A stretch of DNA of 14,321 nucleotides from Fulvivirga aurantia (GTDB lineage Bacteria > Bacteroidota > Bacteroidia > Cytophagales > Cyclobacteriaceae), in NCBI RefSeq assembly GCF_009711475.1, contig NZ_SMMD01000894.1, forward strand, positions 1 to 14,321, written 5' to 3'. The first letter of the stretch is position 1; each line of letters opens with the position of its first letter. The position numbers and the translations under genes were made by a program. Shown one piece after another: positions 1-6,509 of this stretch. Below the pieces are notes generated by a model that ran no database searches, had not been told where the DNA came from, and saw only the letters and a program-made list of their open reading frames with translations.

Positions 1-535
1 CCAAACCAATAGCAGAAAGCAAAGGAGCCCTTAAATCATGTGAAGTTTTGTAAATAAAATGGTCTAGCTCATTATTAGCCTTGAGCAATTTTTGCTCCGT
101 GAGCTTTCTTTCTGTAATATCATGCAGATTGATTACCAGCCCATTTACCTTATGATTATCTAGCAGGTTAGAAATGGTGACATCAAAAAATCTCTTCTCA
201 CCTGCTATATTGTAAAGACCAACTTCTGAGAACTTATCTTCCCTCATAGCTCCCTCTTCTACAAAACTCCTCAGAGAGTTAGCCTTATTTATTTCCACAA
301 ACTCAAAAAGATCCCGTCCCAGTGCTACTTCAGGCTTTACACCTAAAAGTCTTTCGACTGATCCGGTAATGTATTTGATTACAAAGTCTCTCCCTGTAAT
401 CAGTATTATGTCGGTTGACTTCTCTACTAAAGCTCTAAACATACTTTGCGTACTCACTTCCTCTTTCCCCTCCATGTAGCTTAAAGCGGTATTTAAGTCA
501 TATCCCTCTCTTTTGAGTGGAAACTGTGTTTTCAT
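1..535 (-). CDS. PAS-domain sensor histidine kinase, N-terminal part (cut by window edge)
   Basis: This is the first 178 residues of a kinase that continues past the left edge; it was translated by hand. Residues about 30-140 form a PAS domain ending in the usual DITERK linker. A short coiled linker follows, then the start of a HisKA dimerisation domain with the H-box SHDLRAPL, whose His166 is the expected phospho-acceptor. The catalytic HATPase domain would lie outside the window. No signal peptide or transmembrane segment is visible in this part, so this portion looks cytoplasmic. The chosen start is the ATG at 535; an ATG at 475 (Met21) is also possible. It lies 20 bp after the stop of the YfiR-like gene on the same strand with no terminator between, so the two are probably co-transcribed from the sigma-54-type promoter near 1140. 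The kinase class is seen directly; its signal and target are unknown. Confidence 0.88.
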   Translation of the reverse strand, partial: MKTQFPLKREGYDLNTALSYMEGKEEVSTQSMFRALVEKSTDIILITGRDFVIKYITGSVERLLGVKPEVALGRDLFEFVEINKANSLRSFVEEGAMREDKFSEVGLYNIAGEKRFFDVTISNLLDNHKVNGLVINLHDITERKLTEQKLLKANNELDHFIYKTSHDLRAPLLSAIGL

Positions 536-555
536 TAACCGCAGCTTTTTTGCTA

Positions 556-1083
556 CTAAATAATAATTGCCATGGCTGTAAGCTGGCTAGATACCTTGAG
601 TTTTGAGCTTTCTATCACTCCTTGGTTCATTTCGAATGCCAACTTGCCATTTACTGTCTTAAAATTGATGCCACTACCTTTTTGACCTAAACCAGGTTTG
701 TCAGTAATAATTAATGTGGCAGCATTACTAAGCTTTGTTTTAATTTCGTCAAACTGATTGCTTGCACCTTTTGCAACGTATAGGATATCACATCCGGCAA
801 CCTCAGCAGCAGAGCTAAAGTTTTTGATAGCAAATGTTTTATTACCTCTTACTTTTCCATCATACCAGCTGTTCAACGTATTAAACACCTCGTCATCACC
901 GATGACACCGATCACAAACTGCTGTGAATTGTTATTTGCAGGCCACTGAATGTATTTTACAAAATTGTAAATCATCATTGAGTGAATTTCATGTACAGGC
1001 CTGTCTGCACCATCTTTGTTACTTGCAATTGAACCTACCACTGAGGTCAACATAAGTAGAACTATTAGGTTAATTTTTCTCAT
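556..1083 (-). CDS. YfiR-like (DUF4154 family) secreted protein, copy 1
   Basis: A 175-residue protein with an N-terminal signal peptide (residues 1 to about 21: basic start, hydrophobic core, small residues SIAS). The mature part has YfiR/DUF4154 hallmarks: the helix MIYNFVKYIQWP at 37-48, the strand FVIGVIGD at 56-63, and GLGQKGSGINF followed by a conserved NGKLAFEMN block at 131-153. In Pseudomonas, YfiR is a periplasmic inhibitor of the membrane diguanylate cyclase YfiN. No cyclase is present here, and the neighbour is a histidine kinase, so a role as a periplasmic input for that kinase is an inference. The start at 1083 is preferred over a TTG at 1143: it begins the signal peptide, and the TTG lies inside the predicted sigma-54 promoter. 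There is one cysteine (Cys98), so no internal disulfide is possible. By hand alignment it is about 55-60% identical to the second copy at 4114-4629. Confidence 0.85.
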   Translation of the reverse strand: MRKINLIVLLMLTSVVGSIASNKDGADRPVHEIHSMMIYNFVKYIQWPANNNSQQFVIGVIGDDEVFNTLNSWYDGKVRGNKTFAIKNFSSAAEVAGCDILYVAKGASNQFDEIKTKLSNAATLIITDKPGLGQKGSGINFKTVNGKLAFEMNQGVIESSKLKVSSQLTAMAIII

Positions 1084-1132
1084 AAATGTTAGCGTTGTTT
1101 TTTGATAAACTTTTTTTGGACAATCATTTACA

Positions 1133-1150
1133 TACCAAAACAAGTGCCAG
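1133..1150 (-). promoter_or_regulatory. Sigma-54 (-24/-12) promoter for the YfiR copy 1-kinase pair
   Basis: Read on the minus strand, 1150 to 1133 is CTGGCACTTGTTTTGGTA. The -24 element TGGCAC (1149-1144) is a perfect match. The -12 element is TTGG instead of TTGC, so the only core mismatch is at -12 itself. GG at -25/-24 and G at -13 have the required 12-bp phasing (1147 versus 1135). Transcription would start near 1123, leaving a leader of about 40 nt before the ATG at 1083. The gene just upstream encodes a sigma-54 activator, which strengthens the call. Confidence 0.72.
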
Positions 1151-1164
1151 AAAACTTAAAGATT

Positions 1165-1193
1165 AAAAAAAGGCCTCTAGTAAGATTAAAGGC
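1165..1193 (-). terminator. Intrinsic terminator of the sigma-54 activator gene
   Basis: On the minus strand a 7-bp stem (GCCTTTA with TAGAGGC, one G-T wobble; arms 1187-1193 and 1173-1179) closes a 7-nt loop. It is followed by C and seven Ts (1171-1165). It lies 76 bp after the activator's stop and just before the sigma-54 promoter, so it would insulate the YfiR-kinase unit from read-through. Confidence 0.75.
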
Positions 1194-1235
1194 AGATATC
1201 ATCGATTTGCTTAATGAATGAGTAAAATTTGAATT

Positions 1236-1271
1236 AACGATATTTCGTGATTAAACGATATTTCGTAATTA
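1236..1271 (-). promoter_or_regulatory. Tandem dyad repeat, candidate upstream activator site
   Basis: Two 18-bp units, 1236-1253 and 1254-1271, match at 17 of 18 positions. Each contains ACGATATTTCGT (1237-1248 and 1255-1266), which is symmetric at 5 of 6 base pairs. The centres lie 18 bp apart, at about -120 and -138 from the predicted sigma-54 start, a normal distance for an enhancer-binding protein. The last unit runs into the stop codon of the activator gene. I infer that the activator's Fis-type HTH binds here. I found no other copy of this 12-mer in the window's intergenic regions. Confidence 0.55.
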
Positions 1272-4001
1272 TTTTTTAGAGATGTTTAGCTTTTTCATGC
1301 GTGAGGCCAAAGTGGTAGGTTTCATGTTCAAAATTTCCGCGGCACCATTCTTTCCGCTCACTTTCCAGTTTGTGTGTTTCAATACTTTTAAAATATAGTC
1401 CTTTTCGTACTGTTCTAATGACTTAAAAGTTGAGTTATCTACTTCTCCTCCATTTTTCAACCAATTCCCAATCTCAAGGTTTTTACCCTCTGATATGATA
1501 ACTCCTCGCTCGATTATGTTTTCAAGTTCGCGCACATTACCAGGCCAACTATAACTCAATAATTGATTAAGTGTACTCTGAGATACCTTAGTTACATCTT
1601 TGCCCAGTTTCTGATTGTACCTTTTCATAAAATGATTGATCAACAAGGGCACATCATCTGCTCTTTCTCTTAAAGGAGGTATGGTTATGGGGAATACATT
1701 TAATCGGTAAAACAAGTCAGACCTAAACTCTCCTTTCTCAATGGCTTGTTCCAGATTACGATTGGTAGCTGCTATTACCCTCACATTTACCTTGATGGTT
1801 TTTACTCCTCCCAACCTTTCAAACTCCCCTTCCTGTAGTGCTCTTAACAGCTTAGGCTGTAGCTCCAGAGGGATTTCGCCTACCTCATCTAGAAATAAGG
1901 TGCCTTCATCTGCAAGTTCAAATCGGCCTCTTTTCAATGATGCCGCACCCGTAAAGGCACCTTTTTCGTGACCAAACAACTCACTTTCGATAAGTGTGGC
2001 TGGCAGTGCTGCACAATTAACTTTTACTATGGGCTTGTTACTCCTGTTACTTATCCCATGTATCGATCGGGTAATGACTTCCTTTCCTGTTCCTGTCTCT
2101 CCAAAAATTAATACGGTAGAGTCTGTCTTGGCCACTTTTTCTACCTCGTTAAGCACTTTTTTAAAGCCAACATCCTGACTTATTATGTCTTCAAAATTTT
2201 GGTTGAGTTTTATTTCTTCCTTCAAGTAGACATTTTCTGCCTGTAGTTTATCCCTCAATTCTTCAACTTCTGCGATGGCTCTCTCGAGCTCCTTATTTGA
2301 TTGGGACAAAGCTTTGGTTCTGGCTTCTACTTTCCGCTCGAGATTTTGGTTAGCTTCTTCCAGTGCTTCCTGAGCATGTAACCTTTCGAGCTCAAGTCGC
2401 ATCCTCAATGCGCCCAACCTCATCAGGTTTTCAACCCAGCTTTTGCGCTCAATAAATCCATCATCACATAAGAAAAAATGACCTATAGGCTCTTTTTCGC
2501 TACTTGAGATAGGCACCGCCATATAGCCCTCCACGTCCTTCAGTCTTTTGAGTAGCTGACTGTTTGGATATGTTTTGGCTACACCCTTTTCTATTAGATG
2601 AAAATCACCAGCTACCACATTTTCGCAAGGAGAACCTTTTACTTCATATTCAAACGACTCCCCAAACTTACCTCTGTGCCAGAAATTGACTACTCTTACT
2701 GTTAGTGGGTCTTGCTTAATAATTCTACTCATACCGGCATAGCGGATTCTGAGCAAACGAGCAGTTTCAGCCATGAAGTTACTTACAATCCCTCGCTCTG
2801 GATTTACTATAGAAGCTTCTGTGACCTGGCCTACTATTCGCTCAAACTTGCCCTCATCAGACTCACTATGAACAATACCCAAAATACCCAACTCGCCATC
2901 GATAGAAAATATGGAAGCCGACAACTGCGCAAAAATACGCTCTCCTGATTTTGATTTGAAAACAAGCTTATTTGTCTCACCACTCTTGTTACGCGAAACC
3001 CTATTGAAAAAGTCGACAAACTGCTTTTTTTGATTAGGCATAATCTCGGTGAGATTGATGTTAAGCAGTTCATCTTTGTTATACCCTAATAATTCACACA
3101 CTTTCGGGTTAACATCTACAATTTTATTCTTATTAGGGTCTCCTATAAAAATGGCATCATTTGAATTATTGAAAATATCTAAAAACTTACTTTTAATATC
3201 TTCAAGAGACTTGTGAGAATTTCTTAGTAGTTTTTCCTGAGAAAGACGCAGCTGCTTTTCAGCTTCAATAATGTCCGTTACGTCTTGAGTGGTACCGATC
3301 ATTCTAAGCGCTACCCCCGACTGACCTCGAGAAAGCACCTTACCCCTGTCTCTTACCCAGCGCCATTTTCCCGAACTATCCTTTATTCGATGCTTCGATC
3401 TGTACTCATCTACTTGCCCATTGAGATGTTCTCTCATCCTTTGCTCTATCAAAGCGATATCGTCAGGATGAGTAATCTCTCTCATCTTTTTGAGAAAACT
3501 GTCTGCTTTAGACTCATAACCAAAATGTGACGACCACCTCTGACTAAACTCAACTGTTCCTTGTTGCAAATTCCAATCCCATACCCCTTCTGAAAGAATC
3601 TCTAGTCCGGTTTGCCACCTTTCTTCGTTTAAGCCTATGGCTTTTTCAATGGCAATAACTTCTCTTATATCTCTAAAATACAGGCAAACAATGGACTTCT
3701 CTTCAAATGCAATTCGCTTTGAGGTTACTTCAACCGGTATTTGCTCTGAAGACTTAGTGCTTATTATTGAACGTGAATCAGTTAACTCCTTTTCAAAAAA
3801 ATCACTAATCGAAAAATCTTTAAATATTTGATCGGCCTGTAACTCTTTTAGCTCCTCAATAGTGTATTGAAGTATTGAAAAAGCCTTTTTATTTACATCC
3901 AGTATCTTACCGTTGGAATCAATCCATACAATAGCCTCCGGGGAATTGTCTATAGTAGAGTGCGAAAGTTCTTCGTTGAAATTATCGTTCATCGGGCTCA
4001 T
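1269..4001 (-). CDS. Sigma-54-dependent transcriptional activator with PAS and GAF sensor domains
   Basis: A 910-residue enhancer-binding protein. Approximate order: PAS 15-115; a PAS of the WDWNLQ...HPDD...KWRWVRDRG type 125-250; PAS 270-385; a GAF-like domain 390-530; a long charged coiled coil 535-605; AAA+ 610-840; C-terminal Fis-type HTH about 865-910 (ending TTLASRMKKLNI). AAA+ motifs are complete: Walker A GETGTGKE from Gly634, the sigma-54 contact loop GAFTGA 681-686, Walker B GTLFLDE 700-706, the arginine-finger region FRSDLFYRL, and WPGNVREL from 819. There is no receiver domain, so it is probably controlled by ligand or partner sensing through PAS/GAF rather than by phosphorylation. 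No signal peptide or membrane segment is seen, so it is cytoplasmic. The ATG at 4001 is taken as start; ATG 3992 is equally possible and a TTG at 4025 is less likely. Its own promoter was not found in the 112 bp upstream. The likely target is the adjacent YfiR-kinase pair. Confidence 0.93.
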   Translation of the reverse strand: MSPMNDNFNEELSHSTIDNSPEAIVWIDSNGKILDVNKKAFSILQYTIEELKELQADQIFKDFSISDFFEKELTDSRSIISTKSSEQIPVEVTSKRIAFEEKSIVCLYFRDIREVIAIEKAIGLNEERWQTGLEILSEGVWDWNLQQGTVEFSQRWSSHFGYESKADSFLKKMREITHPDDIALIEQRMREHLNGQVDEYRSKHRIKDSSGKWRWVRDRGKVLSRGQSGVALRMIGTTQDVTDIIEAEKQLRLSQEKLLRNSHKSLEDIKSKFLDIFNNSNDAIFIGDPNKNKIVDVNPKVCELLGYNKDELLNINLTEIMPNQKKQFVDFFNRVSRNKSGETNKLVFKSKSGERIFAQLSASIFSIDGELGILGIVHSESDEGKFERIVGQVTEASIVNPERGIVSNFMAETARLLRIRYAGMSRIIKQDPLTVRVVNFWHRGKFGESFEYEVKGSPCENVVAGDFHLIEKGVAKTYPNSQLLKRLKDVEGYMAVPISSSEKEPIGHFFLCDDGFIERKSWVENLMRLGALRMRLELERLHAQEALEEANQNLERKVEARTKALSQSNKELERAIAEVEELRDKLQAENVYLKEEIKLNQNFEDIISQDVGFKKVLNEVEKVAKTDSTVLIFGETGTGKEVITRSIHGISNRSNKPIVKVNCAALPATLIESELFGHEKGAFTGAASLKRGRFELADEGTLFLDEVGEIPLELQPKLLRALQEGEFERLGGVKTIKVNVRVIAATNRNLEQAIEKGEFRSDLFYRLNVFPITIPPLRERADDVPLLINHFMKRYNQKLGKDVTKVSQSTLNQLLSYSWPGNVRELENIIERGVIISEGKNLEIGNWLKNGGEVDNSTFKSLEQYEKDYILKVLKHTNWKVSGKNGAAEILNMKPTTLASRMKKLNISKK

Positions 4002-4059
4002 CTCGTGAGTGAGGAAGTTAAGCAATTTGAATTAATTTGATAAACACCAGGGTAATACA

Positions 4060-4089
4060 AAAGCCTGACAATCGAAATTATCAGGCTTT
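4060..4089 (-). terminator. Hairpin terminator after YfiR copy 2
   Basis: AAAGCCTGA (4060-4068) pairs with TCAGGCTTT (4081-4089). After one C-A mismatch the stem continues for two more base pairs around a 6-nt loop. On the minus strand the stem ends in TTTT, 25 bp after the stop of the YfiR-like gene. The T-run is short, so efficiency is uncertain. It separates YfiR copy 2 from the activator gene. Confidence 0.65.
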
Positions 4090-4113
4090 GCAATATGTAA
4101 AATTTCTTCTTAT

Positions 4114-4629
4114 CTAGATCATAATAGCCATGGCTGTTAATTGGCTTGATACTTTTAAATTGTTTGTATCTACAGAACCTTGATTTAACTCAAACTTAAG
4201 TCGATTATTTACGACCTTAAAATTGATACAACTTCCTTTTTCACCTAATCCATTTTTGCCAGTAACTGTAAGTGTAGGCTGACCGGATACTTTCTGATTT
4301 ACGGCTTCAAAGTCTGCTTTATTACCAATGTATAAAAGTTGGCAAGACCCAACCTCACTTGCAGAGTTATAATTTTTAACTATCAGTTTTTTATCACCTC
4401 TGTCTTTGTTTCCATACCAGGTGTTAAGTGTATTAAATACATCATCATCACCAATTACTCCGATTACAAACTCCCCACTATTCAAATCTCCTGGCCATTG
4501 TACATACTTCAAGAAGTTGTAAATCATCATCGAGTGCAACTCGTGAGTTGGCCTGTCCTGTGCATAGCTATTGCCAATTATGGAAACAGCAAAAACTGTG
4601 ATAAGTACTGAACTTTTTATAAAACTCAT
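4114..4629 (-). CDS. YfiR-like (DUF4154 family) secreted protein, copy 2
   Basis: A 171-residue paralogue of the protein at 556-1083. The signal peptide covers residues 1 to about 23 (hydrophobic core, then SYAQ before DRP). The same blocks are present: MIYNFLKYVQWP 35-46, FVIGVIGDDDVFNTLN 54-69, GLGEKGSCINF 127-137 and the nearly invariant C-terminus LKVSSQLTAMAI. It has two cysteines (Cys96 and Cys134) where copy 1 has one, so only this copy could form an internal disulfide; Pseudomonas YfiR is known to be redox-sensitive through disulfides. It is followed by a hairpin terminator and preceded by a possible TAnnTTTG box. I found no -24/-12 promoter upstream, so it is probably expressed independently of the sigma-54 system. 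The family is clear from sequence; its role here is unknown. The ATG start at 4629 opens directly into the signal peptide. Confidence 0.86.
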   Translation of the reverse strand: MSFIKSSVLITVFAVSIIGNSYAQDRPTHELHSMMIYNFLKYVQWPGDLNSGEFVIGVIGDDDVFNTLNTWYGNKDRGDKKLIVKNYNSASEVGSCQLLYIGNKADFEAVNQKVSGQPTLTVTGKNGLGEKGSCINFKVVNNRLKFELNQGSVDTNNLKVSSQLTAMAIMI

Positions 4630-4652
4630 ATTTCCATCAAATTATAATATTA

Positions 4653-4660
4653 CAAATATA
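4653..4660 (-). promoter_or_regulatory. Possible -7 box for YfiR copy 2
   Basis: The minus strand reads TATATTTG, matching the Bacteroidota TAnnTTTG box, 23 bp upstream of the ATG at 4629. No clear TTG -33 element sits at the expected distance and the region is very AT-rich, so a chance match is possible. Confidence 0.35.
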
Positions 4661-4730
4661 ATACAATGTAAGTATTACACCTCTATTTCATACATTATTA
4701 GGGAGTTAAGTAACCTAATGCTGTATGTTA

Positions 4731-5801
4731 CTACTTGATGTAACTAAAATCGTGCCCAGATTTTAATTGAAGCAAAAACTCGTACATCAACCCGATCACA
4801 TTTTCTACGTCATCTTTATGTACTGTTTCTACCGTTGTGTGCATATATTTTAATGGCAATGAGATTAGGGCGGAAGCCACACCTTTATTAGAATAGGCAA
4901 AAGCATCTGTATCTGTACCTGTAGCACGTGATGCAGCAGCTCTTTGATATGGAATTTTATTTTTTTCAGCAGTTTCAATAATCATCTTTAAAAGATTATT
5001 ATGTACAGCCGGCCCATAAGTGAGCACAGGTCCTTGTCCTGCTTTTTGTAAACCACTCTCAATTTTGTTGTACATTGGCGATGTGGTCTCATGGCAAACA
5101 TCGGTCACAAGTGCCAGATTGGGATTAATAGTCTCAGCAATCATCTGAGCTCCTCTCAGCCCCACCTCTTCCTGTACTGCGTTCACAATATATAAACCAA
5201 AAGGAAGCTCTTTTTTATTTTCATGAAGTCTTCGTGCGACTTCAGCAATCATAAAACCCCCAACACGGTTATCGAGAGCTCTACCTACAAGGTAATTTTT
5301 ATTAAGCTCCATAAGGTCATCATCAAAAGTCATGACAGAACCTACATGAACACCTAACTTCTCAACCTCTTCTTTTGAAGAACATCCTACATCCACAAAA
5401 ATATTCTTTAGACTAGGCTTTTCTTCGCTGCTTTTATCTCTCACATGGATTGCTGGCCAACCAAAAATACCTTTAACTTCTCCTTTATCAGTATGGATAT
5501 TTACCCTTTTACTAGGAGCTATCTGGTGATCAGAGCCACCATTTCTCCTTACATAAATGTAGCCTTCCTCAGTGATGTAATTTACAAACCATGAAATTTC
5601 ATCTGCATGAGCTTCTATTACGACCTTATATTCAGCTTTTGGATTGATAACGCCTACTACGGTACGATACGTATGCGTAAAGTATTCATCGATATACGGC
5701 TTTAGGTATTCAAGCCAAATCTCCTGTCCTGAGGTTTCAAAACCTGTTGGAGAGGCATTATTCAAATATTTTTTTAGGAAAGTTTTGCTCTCGTTATTCA
5801 T
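4731..5801 (-). CDS. M42 family metallo-aminopeptidase (FrvX/glutamyl aminopeptidase-like)
   Basis: A 356-residue cytoplasmic di-metal peptidase of normal family length. The expected ligands and catalytic residues are all visible: His65 and Asp67 in EAHADE, Asp177 in GRALDNR, Glu211 (catalytic base) and Glu212 in VQEEVGLRG, Asp234 in VTDVCHET, and His321 in MHTTVE. Family members trim N-terminal residues from peptides and form large tetrahedral assemblies; exact specificity cannot be read from sequence. No signal peptide is present. It starts 9 bp after the stop of the SDR gene on the same strand and is probably the last gene of a three-gene operon. No convincing terminator follows; only a weak AGTAAC/GTTACT dyad surrounds its stop. 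Confidence 0.92.
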   Translation of the reverse strand: MNNESKTFLKKYLNNASPTGFETSGQEIWLEYLKPYIDEYFTHTYRTVVGVINPKAEYKVVIEAHADEISWFVNYITEEGYIYVRRNGGSDHQIAPSKRVNIHTDKGEVKGIFGWPAIHVRDKSSEEKPSLKNIFVDVGCSSKEEVEKLGVHVGSVMTFDDDLMELNKNYLVGRALDNRVGGFMIAEVARRLHENKKELPFGLYIVNAVQEEVGLRGAQMIAETINPNLALVTDVCHETTSPMYNKIESGLQKAGQGPVLTYGPAVHNNLLKMIIETAEKNKIPYQRAAASRATGTDTDAFAYSNKGVASALISLPLKYMHTTVETVHKDDVENVIGLMYEFLLQLKSGHDFSYIK

Positions 5802-5810
5802 ATGTATGTT

Positions 5811-6509
5811 TTAAACTGATCGGGTGATTCCTCCATCAACTCTTATATTCTGGCCTGTAATGTAGCCTCCATCGTCTGAAAGTAGGAATACAGCAGTCTT
5901 AGCCACTTCTTCAACCTTGCCCGCTCTATTCATTGGTATTGCCTTCAGGTTGTCTTCCGTCACATTATAGCTGTCAATAAACCCAGGCAATATGTTGTTG
6001 ATTCTGATATTGTCAGAAGCAAACTCATCCGACAATAGCTTCACATAGCTACCCAATGCCGCTCTCAGTACAGAAGATATTGGAAAGTTTGGTGAGGGCT
6101 CAAAAGCAGCAAAAGTAGAAATATTCGCTATGGCTCCCTTTCCTTGCTTCTTCATTATTGGAATCACCAATTTTACCATTTTGGCTACATTTAATAATAC
6201 CATGTCGAGTCCTTCTCTCCACTGATCTTCGGTAAGTTCTAGGAGATCTCCTTTTGGTGGGTGGCCGGTATTATTTAAAACGACATCTATACGACCATAG
6301 CTCTTCATGGTGAGATCCACCAATTTTTTCAGATCGTCTTTGTTGGTCACACTTCCCTGAATTGCTATTCCTTCAAGCTCATTGGCCAGAGCCATAATAG
6401 ATTCAGACCTGGCCATAAGCGAAACTTTATAACCATCTGCAGCGAGCGCTCTGGCACAAGCTTCGCCCATGCCTTTACTTGCTGCGGTAATTATCGCTAC
6501 CTTCTGCAT
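5811..6509 (-). CDS. SDR-fold protein with altered active site
   Basis: A 232-residue short-chain dehydrogenase/reductase-like protein. The cofactor-binding turn TAASKGMG (8-15), NNTG (79-82), the Asn in LLN (Asn107), the LPG segment and the C-terminal GQNIRVDGG are all present, so a Rossmann fold binding NAD(P) is well supported. The usual Tyr-x-x-x-Lys pair is missing: by alignment to YxxSKAAL the protein reads SSVLRAAL, with Ser145 in place of Tyr and Arg149 in place of Lys; Ser131 of the ISTF motif remains. Related FabG-like proteins with this kind of substitution exist, so it may be a distinct subfamily with altered chemistry or a non-catalytic binder. Its ATG overlaps the upstream carboxylase stop by one base (TAATG), which suggests translational coupling and a shared acyl-CoA-related role, but the substrate is unknown. 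Confidence 0.88.
   Translation of the reverse strand: MQKVAIITAASKGMGEACARALAADGYKVSLMARSESIMALANELEGIAIQGSVTNKDDLKKLVDLTMKSYGRIDVVLNNTGHPPKGDLLELTEDQWREGLDMVLLNVAKMVKLVIPIMKKQGKGAIANISTFAAFEPSPNFPISSVLRAALGSYVKLLSDEFASDNIRINNILPGFIDSYNVTEDNLKAIPMNRAGKVEEVAKTAVFLLSDDGGYITGQNIRVDGGITRSV

Noticed and set aside
1084..1143. Extending YfiR copy 1 to a TTG at 1143.
   Set aside because: It would place the start within the sigma-54 promoter and put 20 odd residues before a good signal peptide.
1236..1271. Reading the tandem repeat as a CRISPR fragment or mobile element end.
   Set aside because: Only two directly abutting units without spacers, and no cas, transposase or target duplication.
2712..3073. 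Open frames in other phases inside the activator gene (also 1741-2178 and 3285-3831 on the plus strand).
   Set aside because: They run within a strongly supported protein, have no domain or coding signal and read as shadows.
4339..4611. Plus-strand open frame of 90 codons antisense to YfiR copy 2.
   Set aside because: Odd composition, no family resemblance and no promoter; it is a shadow of the real gene.
4709..4732. AGTAAC/GTTACT dyad at the end of the M42 gene as a terminator.
   Set aside because: Only six base pairs with a 12-nt loop and no T-run; it could be chance.
5100..5116. A GTGCCA resembling a minus-strand -24 element.
   Set aside because: The base needed at -13 does not fit and it lies inside the M42 peptidase gene.
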